Source: Ananas comosus
Taxonomy: Eukaryota > Streptophyta > Magnoliopsida > Poales > Bromeliaceae
Assembly (NCBI RefSeq): GCF_001540865.1
Contig: NC_033622.1
Location: 5,697,077 to 5,761,076 of the forward strand
Direction of reading: 5' to 3'
DNA length: 64,000 nt
In this document: positions 1 through 10,250 of the stretch, one piece after another
Layout of the letters: each line of letters begins with the position of its first letter
Numbering within the stretch: the stretch's first letter is position 1
Notes under the pieces: model-generated
What the model was told of the DNA's origin: nothing
What the model saw: only the letters and a program-made list of their open reading frames with translations
Databases searched by the model: none
Made by a program: the position numbers and the translations under genes

Positions 1-350
1 GCTTCAACCTAAGCCTCCACTCCCCAAGGCTCGGTACTACTACCGTCAAACCGAGGCGGGTCAAACCTACAAAAGATGGCCAGTCTCTTCCTGATCCGTT
101 TCTGCTCTGCTTTTGTCAACTACTGTCTACCCTTAATGCCTCTCTACTGGATGATGGCACTATCGGTGTAGGCGCTGCTAGAAGTGTAGTCATTGTCGAA
201 ACTTTTGTTAATATAGTTGGCGATGGCGCCTGAGGCTCACGAACTCGCTGCTCTATACAAGGCTATTGCGCCCACACTGCATACATCCTCTGTAAAAGCT
301 CACTCTGCTGCCTAGTAACCTCGGCCAAAGTAACTAACTACTCCCACAAG
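1..350 (-). pseudogene. Ty3/gypsy gag fragment, cut by window start
   Basis: The reverse complement reads through a gypsy gag N-terminal region. The recognisable motif is FCRFDPPRFDGSSTEPWG near positions 20-80, the same motif seen in the chromovirus gag at 12.85-12.92 kb (FRQFDPPRFDGSCTKPW). Upstream in minus sense is a Gln-rich stretch (EVTRQQSELLQRMYAVW). At least two stops interrupt it. The rest of the element lies left of the window; its leader and LTR would lie to the right on this strand. Gag would form the cytoplasmic virus-like particle. This copy cannot be functional. Confidence 0.6.
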
Positions 351-639
351 TCATGCCATGCACTCAGTCCTGCCTGCTTTGGCTTTGCAAATGGTGCGGA
401 TGTGGCCCACATCAGTGGTCGACCTCTACGCATTATCCTAATAACCTGCAACAAAATATACGTCGGTCACACACTAAAATAAAGCACTCAACCCAATCAA
501 GTGAAAATCAAGGACATCTCTATGCCTTTGTGGCATTATGTTGTCTGCAAAATAGTACACATATCTATAACTCCAAAATACTACAATCTCCGTCTCACAC
601 AGCTAAAGTAAAATACATCAAGCTAGCAATGCCAGTCCT

Positions 640-1100
640 ATATGCACAGCGAGTCACCCCAAAAGTACTAACATTGGGTCCTCCACTAGTATGATTCTCG
701 AGTATGAGAGCTATTTATCCGACAATCCTCTTACATCGATAAAAAACAGCAATATGTGTAGAAGGCTCTACAAGAAAAGGTCAACAATAAAGAGCGTGAG
801 AACTATTAAAAACAAATAGTCCTCAGTAGGTATCATTATCGACGACAACGACCTATCTACTAGGTCTACTGGAGGCAAAATAATACTAAACTGGTGAAAG
901 AAAACTGGGTAAGTAAATAACTGCAAAAAGGAAACTCCCAATACTACGCCTCTAACTAAATACTAAAAGAACATATTTATTATGTAGGATATGCTCAACT
1001 AACTATGATACTGCCAAAATACACCCAATTAACCAACTACCTCGAAGCCCCAGCCAAGCCCACACTAGTCTCACTTCTGATTCCTTCCTAAATAGATAAC
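640..1100 (-). repeat. Gypsy LTR fragment (minus orientation)
   Basis: Read on the minus strand this segment contains the module TAGACCTAGTAGATAGGTCG, then a CCTACTGAGGACTA block and AGTTCTCACGCTC. The same order occurs on the plus strand at 6300-6600 and in other gypsy LTRs of the window (11.77, 22.57, 13.65, 27.72, 49.48 kb). It lies upstream, in minus sense, of the gag fragment at 1-350, as a 5' LTR should. Exact LTR ends are not visible. Positions 350-640 look like leader sequence with no credible gene. Confidence 0.45.
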
Positions 1101-1156
1101 TTGAGGAAGATATCTATATAGAGTAGTCTCTGGATTTCACTTTCGGTGACGAAAGT

Positions 1157-1520
1157 CACAAAGTATGCAAGTTGCAAAGGTTCATATATGGATTTAAGCA
1201 AATATCTCGGAGTTAGGATACTCGTTTGATGTCATAAAATTGTTTGATTTCATTATGAACGACGAGAAATCATTTGTTTATAAGAAGGTTAGTGAGAATG
1301 CTGTCAAATTTCTCATATTGAATGTGGATGACATTCTCCTAATTGGGAATAATATTTCAATGCTAACTTCAGTTAAGATGTGATTGTCTAAGGAATTCTA
1401 TATGAAAAATTTACTGAAAGTATCTTGTATTTTGGGGATTAAGATCTATCTCTATAGACTAAGAGGATGCTAGGCCTCTCACAGAAGATGTATATACAGG
1501 AGATGTTGAAGAGGTTCGGC
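1157..1520 (+). pseudogene. Ty1/copia reverse transcriptase fragment, plus strand
   Basis: Translation of the plus strand gives KVCKLQRFIYGFKQ at the start, a copia RT signature (usually KLxKSLYGLKQ), and then the catalytic block FLILNVDDILLIGN near 1310-1350. Here the usual Y of YVDD is N. Downstream it reads KEFYMKNLLKVSCILGIKIY, matching the conserved region after YVDD. Stops and a frameshift are present. The fragment ends at about 1520, where sequence homologous to copia RT on the opposite strand begins without spacer. It is a relic of a different copia copy from the one at 1521-4600. Confidence 0.75.
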
Positions 1521-2101
1521 ACGATCCTTCGAATACACACATTCATCAGACATATTCACATAAAAACCATTTGCTACAACCAAAGAGTCAAATTTCAAAT
1601 GCCACTGCTTAGGAGTTTGCTTAAGTCCATGTAAAGATCGATTCAATTTTCATACTCTGTTCTCATGCCCAGAAACTATAAAGCCTTCAGCTTGCTTCAT
1701 ATAAATCTCTTTATCTAAATCACCATTCAGAAAGGCTGTCTTAACATTTATTTGATGAACAATCAAATTATGGATAGAGGTCAAAGCGATCAACACTCAA
1801 ATAGAAGTAATCCTAGCAACAGGAGCGCTAACATAAACATCAAAGTAATCTACCCCAGGCTTTTGTGCAAATCATTGTGCCACTAATCTAGCCTTATACT
1901 TATCTACAGATCCATCGGGTCTCAACTTTTTCTTAAAAATCGATCTACAACCTACACGCTTACATCCTAAAGGTAAATCAGTCAACTCTCAAGTATGATT
2001 CTGTAGAATAGACTCCATCTCAAGATTAATAGTCTCTTTCCAAAACCATGCATCTGCAGATTTCATAGCTTGGTTAAAGGTAGATAGAGTATCTTCTACT
2101 A
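1521..2101 (-). pseudogene. Copia reverse transcriptase, N-terminal half
   Basis: The minus strand reads AWFWKETINLEMESI at the start of the domain, then LRPDGSVDKYKARLVAQ, VKTAFLNGDLDKEIYMKQ (catalytic Asp block A) and LHGLKQTPKQWHLKF, the classic copia RT order. It breaks at SDECVYSK, about 30 codons before the expected YVDD, at the junction with the plus-strand fragment. At least four in-frame stops are seen. Domain function in the family: RNA- and DNA-templated DNA synthesis from a tRNA primer. This copy is inactive. Confidence 0.8.
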
Positions 2102-3020
2102 TTAGGACACAAAAATCATCTCCAAATTCGCTACTCTAGGACACTTACTTCTCCTAGGTTCAGTCTCTCCTATAGGTTCACTTATTCTAGGTCTGCTAGA
2201 ACAACATATAGGCTCAGCTGGAATAGGTCTATCTACTCTAGTCTTAAAAGGAAAAATATTCTCAAAGTACACCGCATCTCTAGCCTCAATAATAGTGTTG
2301 TTAGAAATCTCACTAATTTTAGAATTCACTACCAAAAATCTATTTGCATTACTATCTTGTGCATAACCCACAAAAACTGTATCCACAGTCTTAGGTCCAA
2401 TCTTTCTCTTCTTATTCTCAGGTATCTTCACTTTAGCTAGGCACCCCCACACTTTAAAATAATTCAGATTAGGGTTTCTACCTTTCCAAAGCTCATAGGG
2501 AGACATATTAGAATTCTTGTGGGGGATTCTATTTAAAATCATACATGCAGAAATCAAAGCTTCCCCTAACAAGTTCTCGGATGTGCCTGAACTAATAATC
2601 ATCGAGTTTACTATATCCATCAAAGTTATATTCTTACGTTCAGCAACTCCATTAGATTGAGGTGTGTAAGGAGCAGTCATTTGATGCACAATTCCAGACT
2701 CTTGACAGAAAGAAGTCATCTCATTTGAAGTATATTCACCACCTCGATTAGACCTTAAAATCTTGATTTTCTTATCTAATTGATTTTCAACTTCAGTCTT
2801 ATAAATCTTAAATTTGCTTAAAACCTCATCTTTAGATTTGATCAAATAAACATAACAATATTTTGAATGGTCATCTATAAATGTCACAAAATATTTATTT
2901 CCACCTCTACTACGTCCACATTCATCACAAACATCACTGTGCACCAATTCTAAAAGATCACAATCTCTATCCATAGATTCAAATAGTTTCCTAAGCTCCT
3001 TAGCTTGCACACATATTTCA
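2102..3020 (-). pseudogene. Copia integrase core (rve) domain
   Basis: A 302-residue open stretch holds the integrase core. The first catalytic Asp is in LVHSDVCDEC and the Glu in NGVAERKNITLMD. The second Asp position reads LRSNRGGEYTS, where the family has RSDRGGEY, so D is replaced by N and strand transfer should be abolished. Conserved surroundings YFVTFIDDHSKYCYVYL and PYTPQSNGVAERKN fix the identity. The C-terminal part with KVWGCLAKVKIPENKKRK is also typical. The frame is shifted against the pre-integrase segment just upstream (about 3010). Confidence 0.88.
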
Positions 3021-3610
3021 CATCTATATCAGATAAATCAGACTTAGGAATCAAATCAAGATGTATTAATCTTTTGATAGTATTAAAATTCACATGTCCC
3101 AATCTTTCATGCCAAATATTAGGAGAAATAACATTCATAACAAGAGCACTTTCATTAATAGAATGAGAGGATACAGATAATTTAAATAAACCATCACTAA
3201 AAAATTTCTTTCCTACAAAATTCACTCGTTTTGTTATAACTATCCTATTACATTCAAAAACTAACTTAAAACCCTGCTGAACTAAAAGAAAACCACTAAT
3301 CAAATTCTTCCTAAGGTCGGGAACATGGTGGACTCCGTGCAAGATTAGGGTCTTCCCGGAGGTCAGCTTCAAGTCTACTCGACTTGTCCCTAGCATGCAT
3401 GTGAGAAGAGGCAGCATTCCCTATGTTCACTGATCCTCCACATGAGTCCTGATAGGTGGAAAACCATGAACGATCAAAACGTGCATGAACATTAGCTCCA
3501 GTATCTATCCACCAATCAGAAAAACTATAAGCAAGGTTAACATTAGGAAAACTAGATCCTAACTTGATAATAGAGTCAGAAGGGTCAGACCCAGCAGTCT
3601 GCATATTCAT
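2950..3610 (-). pseudogene. Copia protease and GAG-pre-integrase region
   Basis: The protease block WWIDTGANVHA is visible at about 3510 on the minus strand; the family has D[ST]GA as the aspartic protease active site. After a frameshift near 3330-3400 comes the spacer (HHVPDLRKNLISG), then the pre-integrase zinc motif beginning NIWHERLGHVNF. The cysteines that should follow (usually CxxC) are partly preserved near 3010-3030 before another frameshift. Together they link protease to integrase in normal copia order. Confidence 0.8.
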
Positions 3611-3639
3611 CTAGCGCTCAGGTGGAGCTTCCTTCTTCT

Positions 3640-4585
3640 TCTTTGGTACGAAATGTCAAGTCTTACGGAAGTAGCAATCTTTCGCAAAATGGTTCGTCTT
3701 ACTACACACAAAACAACCGGAGTTGCCTCCACTTTTCTCAGGTTTAGGTTTCTTAAAGTTTGGGTTAAACTTCCTACGGTAGAAAGGCTTCTTCTTAAAG
3801 TTCCTATGAGGCTGAAAGTTTCTACCCTTATTTTTAGGATTCTCGACTAGGTTGGCTTGGGTTGTAGGTTCACTAGGCTTCTTATCCCTAGCTCAGTTCG
3901 ACTCTTCTATCCTAATGGATCTTAGGACATAATTTAGGGATAGCTCTCTCTGATTGTAATTAAGATCGTTTGCATGGTTCGACCAAGAGGGTGACAACTT
4001 ATCTATAAGGGCGACAACTAAGAAACTCACATTAAGATCTACACCACTAGATCTAAGCTGCTCAACTATATGCTCAAAATCATGAAGCTGGTCAGATATG
4101 GACTTATTATCTACCAACTTAAATTTAATTAAATCTGATGCCTGGTATGGTATCTCTTCTGGGTAGGATCAGCTTGACCGTACTTATTTTCTAAGGATGT
4201 CCAAAGTTTCCTAGCTGTTTTAGTACTACAGTAAATGTCATACAATTTATCAGATAGGGTACTAAGAATCCAGTTTAAACAATGATAGTTTGATTATGTT
4301 AGGGCCAATAGGAGGTACGGTTTGAGGTGTAGATGTCGTTGCAATTTCAGTGAAGGGAGGAGTGGATCCAACCTGGGCTTGGCTTCGAGTCACCGGTCTG
4401 TTGACCGCAATCTGGGTTGCACCTTCAGGTGCAGATCCAATGCCATTCTCGGCAGAATCCGAGATAGCAGAAACTACCCCAAGTGTGGTGAGCCGGAACC
4501 TTTTTTGGTTCTGCCACCTCTTAAAATTATAACCATCAAAAGTAAAAGATTTCACCGAATTCTCAATAATAAAAAGTTTGTTCAC
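3640..4585 (-). pseudogene. Copia gag with zinc knuckle
   Basis: The minus strand starts with an N-terminal gag motif (KSFTFDGYNFKRWQ). A short low-similarity insert follows, then the UBN2-type block (LSDKLYDIYCSTKTARKLW near 4260-4190, LKFKMVDNKSISDQLHDFEH near 4120). A basic linker leads into the CCHC knuckle CFVCSKTNHFAKDC near 3720-3680. Frameshifts separate these pieces. Gag packages element RNA in the cytoplasm; this copy is broken. Confidence 0.8.
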
Positions 4586-4673
4586 AAATAATCCTACTTT
4601 ATATCACAAAATAGTTTTGAATTTTAGAAAAATAATAGTAAGATACTCTACGTTTTATTCAGGGAGATTATGA

Positions 4674-4698
4674 AATATATATATATATATATATATTG
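4674..4698. repeat. (AT)n microsatellite
   Basis: An uninterrupted AT dinucleotide run lies in AT-rich sequence between copia gag and its probable LTR. Confidence 0.9.
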
Positions 4699-4989
4699 AT
4701 TTATAAAAAATTATTTTAATTACTATAATAAAGAAATAGAAAGATTAAATCAATTTTGCTTCTAGATAGTTGGAAAAATCTTTTAGATCTTTTATTATAA
4801 TATTCTTTAATAGCAACTCGAAAGTTTAATTTCAGTTTTGGAAAAATTTTGAAACGAAATTAAATAAAAATACTGTAAAGATAAGGATTAGAAAAGGCCT
4901 GTGGATCGAGGCATGCCACTGTCCTAGAAGCGAAATTGCCTCTCTACGTGCGAGGCTTCCCAACAATTACCAATGATACAACGACCACG

Positions 4990-5594
4990 TTCCACCCTGT
5001 CGGCACGCTTTCAAGGTGGCATAAGACGAACCCAACAAGCTTCAAATCCAGCAATGAGAAAGCTCGACAAAAATCAGCGCAAAAAATCAACGATGAGAAA
5101 GCAAGAAAAACGAGGTAGAAGGTAGGGTTTGCTCTTAGGTATGCCCAGGTTCTTATTTTAACTCGTGCAGTCTCGTCCAATATATATAACCAAGGCAAGA
5201 ATCTTGCTTCAACGTGTCAATTTCATGTAAAACAAGATAAGCCTAAGATTATACGGGATATAGATTAGGATTAGGCTTAGGATAGAGATAAAATCAAAAA
5301 ATAAAAATAAAATAAAATAAACCAAGTGTATGGACCGCGCACGCCGCCACGCGCCCGGCCCGGCTCGGCTCGTGCCAGTGCCGTGCGTGCGTGCATGTGT
5401 TTAAATGAGAGCAGAACTCTCATTTTCTAGCTTGAAAATAAAGGAATATATAAATACCAGCATCACCCATTTTTCCAATGTCGGACTATTCCTCTCATGT
5501 GGAAACCATAGCTCCCAGGCAAGGCCCATTAAGTTTTGGGCTGCCCAAGAGGCCTAACAAGTTTTAAATCACCAAAATCCAATAAAATCCAACA
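4990..5594 (-). repeat. Probable copia LTR (minus orientation)
   Basis: Reading the minus strand from 5594, the sequence begins TGTTGGATTTTATTGG, as plant copia LTRs often do. It contains TAGTCCGACATTGG and a TATA-like TTTATATATTCC (plus 5443-5458), and lies directly upstream of gag. The inner end and primer site are not clear; I place the end near 4990 from the fall-off of LTR-like features. No partner LTR is present because the element is truncated. Confidence 0.4.
5443..5458 (-). promoter_or_regulatory. TATA-like box of the probable copia LTR
   Basis: The minus strand reads GGTATTTATATATTCC about 140 bp inside the putative LTR start at 5594, a plausible TATA box for element transcription toward the gag region. 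Inference only. Confidence 0.35.
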
Positions 5595-5705
5595 TGTATT
5601 TTATTCATTAGATTGTGCTGAGGTTGCTTTTTAGTGGTTACTATGACCTATTTGATCAGATGCATCGATTATAGCTTGTAACATACTTGACCTGGTTACT
5701 TTGAT

Positions 5706-5966
5706 CCTCGAGCAGATCGCTCCCCTCGAGTGCCACTCCAGAGATAGGCGTGTTGATTTAGTATTATTATTTTCATGTCGATGACCTACTGGATTTGAAT
5801 AGGGATTAGATATGAGACTTGCGCAGGCTTGACTGGACCTTCGAGCCCTCAAGTGCCACTTTGGAGATAGGCGGCTTGATTTAGTATTGTTATTTTCATG
5901 TCGATGGCCTACTGGATTTTAATAGGGATTAACAGACTAGCGCGGGCTTGACTGGAACTTCGAGCC
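5706..5966. repeat. Two-copy direct repeat of about 120-140 bp
   Basis: The segment starting GTGCCACTCCAGAGATAGGC (about 5729) recurs at about 5850 as GTGCCACTTTGGAGATAGGC. Both copies run through TTTTCATGTCGATG.CCTACTGGATTT and end at GCTTGACTGGA.CTTCGAGCC. The second copy lacks about a dozen bases around the ATATGAGACT portion. It may be part of the gypsy LTR that ends at 6628. Confidence 0.8.
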
Positions 5967-6040
5967 AGTTGGTAAATTGGATTTATTTCGGTAGTATCGT
6001 ATTTAGTTAAGCGTATCCTATATGACGCATATATCCTTTC

Positions 6041-6234
6041 AGTATTTAGTTAGAGGCATACCGATCGTCCCTAGAGCAAGTGGCAAAGGGTTTGGTGGTT
6101 GGTACCCGAGACCCAAGTTCGAATCCTAGTTGATTCACATTTTCAGCTAAGTTTATTTCTAAATGAAATAAACGAAGCGGGTAGCGTGCTACCTATCTCT
6201 CAAAAAAAAAAAAAAGTATTTAGTTAGAGGCATA
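6041..6234 (+). mobile_element. tRNA-derived SINE with perfect 20-bp TSD
   Basis: The body is 6061-6214. A polymerase III box A-like TGGCAAAGGGTTTGG (about 6081) and box B-like AGTTCGAATCC (about 6117) make a tRNA-related head. The tail TTCTAAATGAAATAAACGAA leads to a poly(A) run ending at 6214. The 20-bp sequence AGTATTTAGTTAGAGGCATA flanks it perfectly at 6041-6060 and 6215-6234. A perfect long TSD implies a fairly recent insertion. SINEs have no protein and borrow LINE reverse transcriptase. A second copy lies at 42480-42640. Confidence 0.93.
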
Positions 6235-6628
6235 GCAGTGGGAGTTTTCTTTCTGCAGCTATTTAATTACCTAGTTTTCTTTTAGTAGTTAGTATTACTT
6301 TTGCCTTTGGTAGACCTAGTGGTAGGTCATTGTCATCGATGATGGTGCTAACTGTTATTTCTGATCGAGATAATGGGATCGCTAGATAGATAGGTCTCCT
6401 ACCTAAGGACTGTACTAGTGGAGTTTAGTATTTTTGGGGTGACTTGTACAATTTTGGAGTTGTGGACGTGTGTACTACATGGTTCATCTATGTTTTATTT
6501 ATTTCAGCTCTATTACTCTTTGGTAGTGGTAGTTGTGCAGGTTTTGGCGCTTCGTGTGCATGGAGCTTTCCGTGTATGTGGCGGATCTGTTGGCGAGCTA
6601 GGGTCTGGTATAACCCAGAGGCGTGACA
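6235..6628 (+). repeat. Gypsy LTR 3' part, plus orientation
   Basis: The segment contains TAGACCTAGTGGTAGGTC and ends AACCCAGAGGCGTGACA, matching the ...GGCGTGACA ends of the gypsy LTRs at 12204 and 22994. The TAGACCTAGTGG..GGTC module is the same as that on the minus strand at 840-880, so both belong to one LTR family in opposite orientation. The SINE is inserted inside this LTR. Small ORFs here are not credible genes. Confidence 0.5.
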
Positions 6629-6639
6629 CATTTCTTTTT

Positions 6640-7290
6640 GAGCTTTGACATCCTCGCCTGACCATGCTACACCAGTTTCCTATCTAATGCAGGACCATAC
6701 ATGGTGTATCAGGTTTCATTTTAACATGAGTTTCCTATCTAATATATATAGGACTATACATGGGGTGTCAGGCCCCGTTTTAAGCCTTGACATTCGTACC
6801 GTGTCATGTCCCTTTTTTAAGCCTTGATGTCCATGCCTGACCATGCTACATGGGTTTCCTGTCTAATATAAGACTATACTTGGGGTGTCAGGTTCCATTT
6901 ATGTCATAACTTCCATTGTAGGACTAAGCCTAGGGTGCCCCAACATCCAATGTGGGACTAAACTTGGAGTGTCATGTCCCTTTGTAAGCCTTGACGTCCG
7001 GACACAGAATCTTAAATCGATATCGCCTTCCTATCCAATATGGCCGACATGCTCTAATACCAAACTATCACAGCGTACCAGCCAAAGGATCACCCATTCT
7101 TGATATCATAGTTCGATTAATTGGATACCCTAAACCTAATGAGTTATTAGACTTAATCCAGTAGCCCAAAATGATGCAATCTAATTATTCAGTTTAGACA
7201 AACACATCCTTATATATCCGTGCTATATGAGTTTCCTATCCATTGTGGGACTAAACTTGGGATGTCATGTAGTTACGACATAACTTTGAT
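6640..7290 (-). repeat. Decayed TRIM-like tandem array
   Basis: Units of about 100-120 bp repeat the order TTTCCTATCTAATATA, GGACTATACATGGGG, TGTCAGG(C/T)CC, AAGCCTTGACATCC at about 6650, 6720, 6790, 6850, 6940 and 7220. At 7051-7063 the plus strand reads GCTCTAATACCAA, the complement of a Met-tRNA primer-binding site (TTGGTATTAGAGC). The layout resembles the better preserved TRIM-like elements at 63049-64000, where GGACTATT..GGGCGTTACA is followed by a pyrimidine stretch and CTGACATCCTCGTC. No coding capacity. Confidence 0.5.
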
Positions 7291-8053
7291 TCCCACATAC
7301 AAATTATCCACTATAATTTCAAATTGGTTTGGAGAATTATCTCAAAATTATGGACCATAAATAAATTATTGCATGCGTATTAAATAATTATATAATTTCA
7401 AGTGTGGCACGTGTCCTGCCTTAATTGGGAAACTAAAGTTAGGTCAATCTGCATAACAAGTATATATATATATTTTTCGAAAAATTAAAATATCCTCTAA
7501 TGACTTCCAATTATGGAAACTATTTTAATTCTCATTTTCAAATCCTAGGTTTTCATTGTCCTGCAATACAAGTCAACTCTAAAGCACGATCACAGAAATA
7601 TAAAAGGGCTCAAAATGAATGGACCAATATTCTTTTAAAAATAAAATTTTGGAGTAAAAGAAATAGAAAATGTATAAATTTATAATTAACCAAAATGTTA
7701 AGATGGCCCCTGTATTAAACCCAAAATTGCCATTTTTTCTTGAGCTCTGATAAACTAGTAGGAAACCCAGGCTTCTGATTTTCAAGGAAAGAAAAAAAAA
7801 AAAAAAACATCTTGAACTTTCCTCATATATTGTAATATCATGCTTGCTGAAATGCTTGTGAAAACATATTCTTTTCCAAGAAAGGTATACTAATTTAGTA
7901 TAAATATACCGAAAGATAGAAGGCTTTTACGAAAGGAGTAAATGGTCGTAGCATATGAAAAACTTAGAAAATTTTCTATGTCGGAGATTGAACTGTGTTA
8001 CTTGAGAAAAGTCAAAAACCGCAAGCCGTTGTTGGAGTTCAAATACCGCCTAA
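7291..8053. other. AT-rich spacer without recognisable gene
   Basis: No protein domain or RNA gene is visible. It contains an AT run near 7461-7475 and a poly(A) stretch at 7790-7807. The short open frames here are low-complexity or chance. Confidence 0.5.
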
Positions 8054-8309
8054 CACTACTAGAAACCTAACCTTTATCAACAACAAATACTGTTACAATC
8101 GATCGATAACTATTAGTTGTAATAATATTTTTATGCAACAAATTAATAAAAATCATTGTAAATCGTTACTATAAATATTTTAATAATAAATGATTAAATA
8201 ATATGGTTTGCATTATTACAACGGCACAGACAGTCATAATAAAATATTTTAAAATAATTTAATTTTTTATGTAATTAAACTGATGTAATAGAATAAAATT
8301 ATTGTAGTG
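8054..8309. mobile_element. CACTA-type MITE, about 256 bp
   Basis: The left end is CACTACTAGAAACC, the standard CACTA (En/Spm) terminus. The right end read in reverse is CACTACAATAATTTT. The interior is AT-rich with no ORF. The 3-bp flanks are TAA and TTA, so the expected identical 3-bp TSD is not preserved. Transposition would need a transposase from elsewhere. Confidence 0.5.
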
Positions 8310-9150
8310 TTAAGAGAGCACAGGCCTGGGGTCACACTCCCAAGACCTGAGTCTTTTCAGGCAGTATGACACACCTAGGTTGGCGCCAAAAAACAAAAAA
8401 AAAAAAAAATTCTTTAATAAAGTATCTTGTGGAAAAAGGCTTACACATATCTTCGCGACTAACATAAAAAAAAAATAATAATAATAAAAAATAAAAAATA
8501 AAAAATAAAAAAAAATTTATCGTACAAGAAAAACGTGCCAAAGAGCATTCATATTTTGAATGGAAGAAAGTTCGCAGTTATTGCATGTAGGAATAACATC
8601 ATTTAGTCAAATACCTTCACTGTGCATAAAAATATAGGAACATTTTTTGAAAGAAAAAAGCATCATTTTAACATTGTTCCTAATTAAACTTTTTATTATC
8701 TCACATGGCCCAATCTGATTGGTCTGAACATACTATAATTATGTACAAAGATTTTTTTTTTTTTTTTTTTTGTGGNTTTTTTTTTTTTTTTTTTTTTTGG
8801 TGAGAGATAGGGATAGTAAACTATATGCCCAGTTTATTTTTTAAAAAAATAAATTTAGTTTGAAATATAAAGTAACGAAGCTTTAAATTTGAGATTGCTG
8901 CATATATCAATCATCAAACCCTTTTCTAATAGATATAGTTTGTGCATAAAAAGAAGATTTTTTTTTTCTTCAAGCGGAAGTCCAACTTGCGTTCTTATTA
9001 AGGCTTAACTCAATTCAGGAAAGGATAAGTTGTAGTTTGTTAAACACGGATTAGACACTTAAATTGACTTTGCCTAATAAACAAATCCTAAATACATTAA
9101 AGGGAATGGTGCCTCTAAATCAAGGACACTAATAAAATTGACAACCTGTT
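8310..9150. other. AT-rich low-complexity spacer with one N
   Basis: It contains A-rich tracts (8391-8410, 8466-8518), a T-rich tract at 8752-8799 interrupted by GTGG and a single N at 8776, and otherwise no recognisable gene or element. The N inside a homopolymer suggests an assembly join. Confidence 0.55.
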
Positions 9151-9179
9151 AGTGCCAATAATGAAACGCCATGTAGAAG

Positions 9180-9844
9180 ATCGGTGCATGGCTCAGCTGG
9201 GAGTCTTAAAAACTAGGGTTAAATGACATTTGGTGCACCGAGAGTAAAAAGGAATAACAGCGTAACCACAAGCGGTTTTGAGCAGTTAGGATCGGCTTGT
9301 AGTGGCCCATGAAAATAGGAAAGTGGCCGATCGTGTATATAACTGAACAACAATGCGCAGAGTATAAATAAGCGAGTAACGCCTGAAGGAGTGGTCTTTT
9401 CCCGGCGAACAGAAGACCACCTTGCTATTTCCACGCATTTTCTTTCCTTTTCTAGGAGTAGCCTATCTGTAATCTTTCCTTTCATGCATTTACTGTCATT
9501 TCTAGGAGTAATCTATAAGTTAAATTTACAGAGTCTGTATGCCTTACAGGCACACTATCTTTTGTACGAGCTTTTCGATTAAGTTTTAATATATAAAGGC
9601 TATTTGGCTCATCAGCCGACTCAAAACCACTGTGCGCAATATCCTATTCGGCTCATTCAACCGAACTGATTCTGTAGTAGAGAGTTTCGAACTCGGCTGA
9701 TCTGATCCTTCATCAGCCGAATCGTTTGATCAGTCGAAGGGCGCATACTTCGAGGGTCACCGCATACAGCCGTATCTACTCCTTGCACGCATCCCAAAGG
9801 AGACCTTTGACCGGGTCAAAGGTTGGAGAAATCAGCTCATAGCA
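9180..9844 (+). repeat. 5' LTR of the Tat element (left end approximate)
   Basis: This lies directly upstream of the leader motif and gag. It contains a TATA-like GAGTATAAATAAGCG at 9360-9374, pyrimidine-rich sequence around 9425-9480 and repeats of a short TCGGCTGA/TCAGCCGA motif at 9616-9722. Neither the TG start nor a matching 3' LTR is found, so the left boundary is a guess. Confidence 0.5.
9360..9374 (+). promoter_or_regulatory. TATA-like box in the Tat 5' LTR
   Basis: GAGTATAAATAAGCG sits roughly 480 bp upstream of the leader motif, in the position expected for the LTR promoter of the Tat element. Confidence 0.4.
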
Positions 9845-9868
9845 ATTTTTGGCACGCCTGGTAGGACC
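9845..9868 (+). other. Leader / primer-binding motif of the Tat element
   Basis: TTTTTGGCACGCCTGG followed by TAGGACC closely resembles the TTTTTGGC(A/G)CGCC-type motif I know from the start of the internal region of Tat-like gypsy elements. The tRNA primer cannot be named with certainty from sequence alone. The gag start codon follows at 9902. Confidence 0.5.
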
Positions 9869-9901
9869 ACTTTTAGGTAAATTTATTTGATCACGAAAAC
9901 A

Positions 9902-10250
9902 ATGGCTGTGGATAATGCCATGACTTTTCGTAATAGGGTCGTTCCTCGCAATTCTGGGAACAACCAAGCCAGTAATTCTGAGAATGCGGTAGAGCGTCAA
10001 CAGTTTTGCCAGTGGAAGGAAAAACTAGTGGTCAATCAAACCAGCAAAAGCCAAGTTTGGCTCAGGCGCTCGGACAGATGATGCGGGTCCTACAAGTTTT
10101 GGACCAAAATAGTCACAGAAACACTGCTCGTTTAGATGCAGTGTTAGTAGCAATCACGGCTTCTAATGAGAACACTGCCCGAATTGGGCAGTTATTAACA
10201 CGAAACGAACAACTTATAGTAGGCTTGCAAGGGCCTATGGGTACGCCGGT
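9902..10250 (+). pseudogene. Tat gag, N-terminal part (split by insertion)
   Basis: It begins ATGGCTGTGGATAATGCC (MAVDNAMTFRNRV), shifts frame near 10010, and continues as a predicted helical segment (QALGQMMRVLQVLDQNSHRN) to GPMGTPV at 10246-10250. There the chromovirus is inserted. The reading continues at 22995 with LQNPLTPANTQPQP after removing one copy of the 5-bp TSD, which confirms both ends of the insertion. Gag forms the cytoplasmic particle. Confidence 0.7.
10246..10250. repeat. TSD CCGGT, left copy (pair at 22995-22999)
   Basis: CCGGT directly precedes the first LTR base (10251) and directly follows the last LTR base (22994). Removing the insertion and one copy restores the gag frame across the junction. 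Confidence 0.9.

Larger units (their letters stand above)
1521..5594 (-). mobile_element. Truncated Ty1/copia retrotransposon
   Basis: On the minus strand from high to low coordinates the order is probable LTR (about 4990-5594), gag (4585-3893), CCHC zinc knuckle (about 3780-3650), protease (3610-3311), pre-integrase (3417-2950), integrase (3010-2102) and the N-terminal half of reverse transcriptase (2101-1521). This is the Ty1/copia order, with integrase before RT. The element stops inside RT at the head-to-head junction near 1520, so the rest of RT, RNase H and the 3' LTR are missing. Several frameshifts and stops show it is dead. Confidence 0.85.

Noticed and set aside
353..694. 113-codon open frame rich in Cys, His and Gln
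   Set aside because: It lies in gypsy leader sequence opposite a minus-strand element, has no family motif and has no promoter or splice context.
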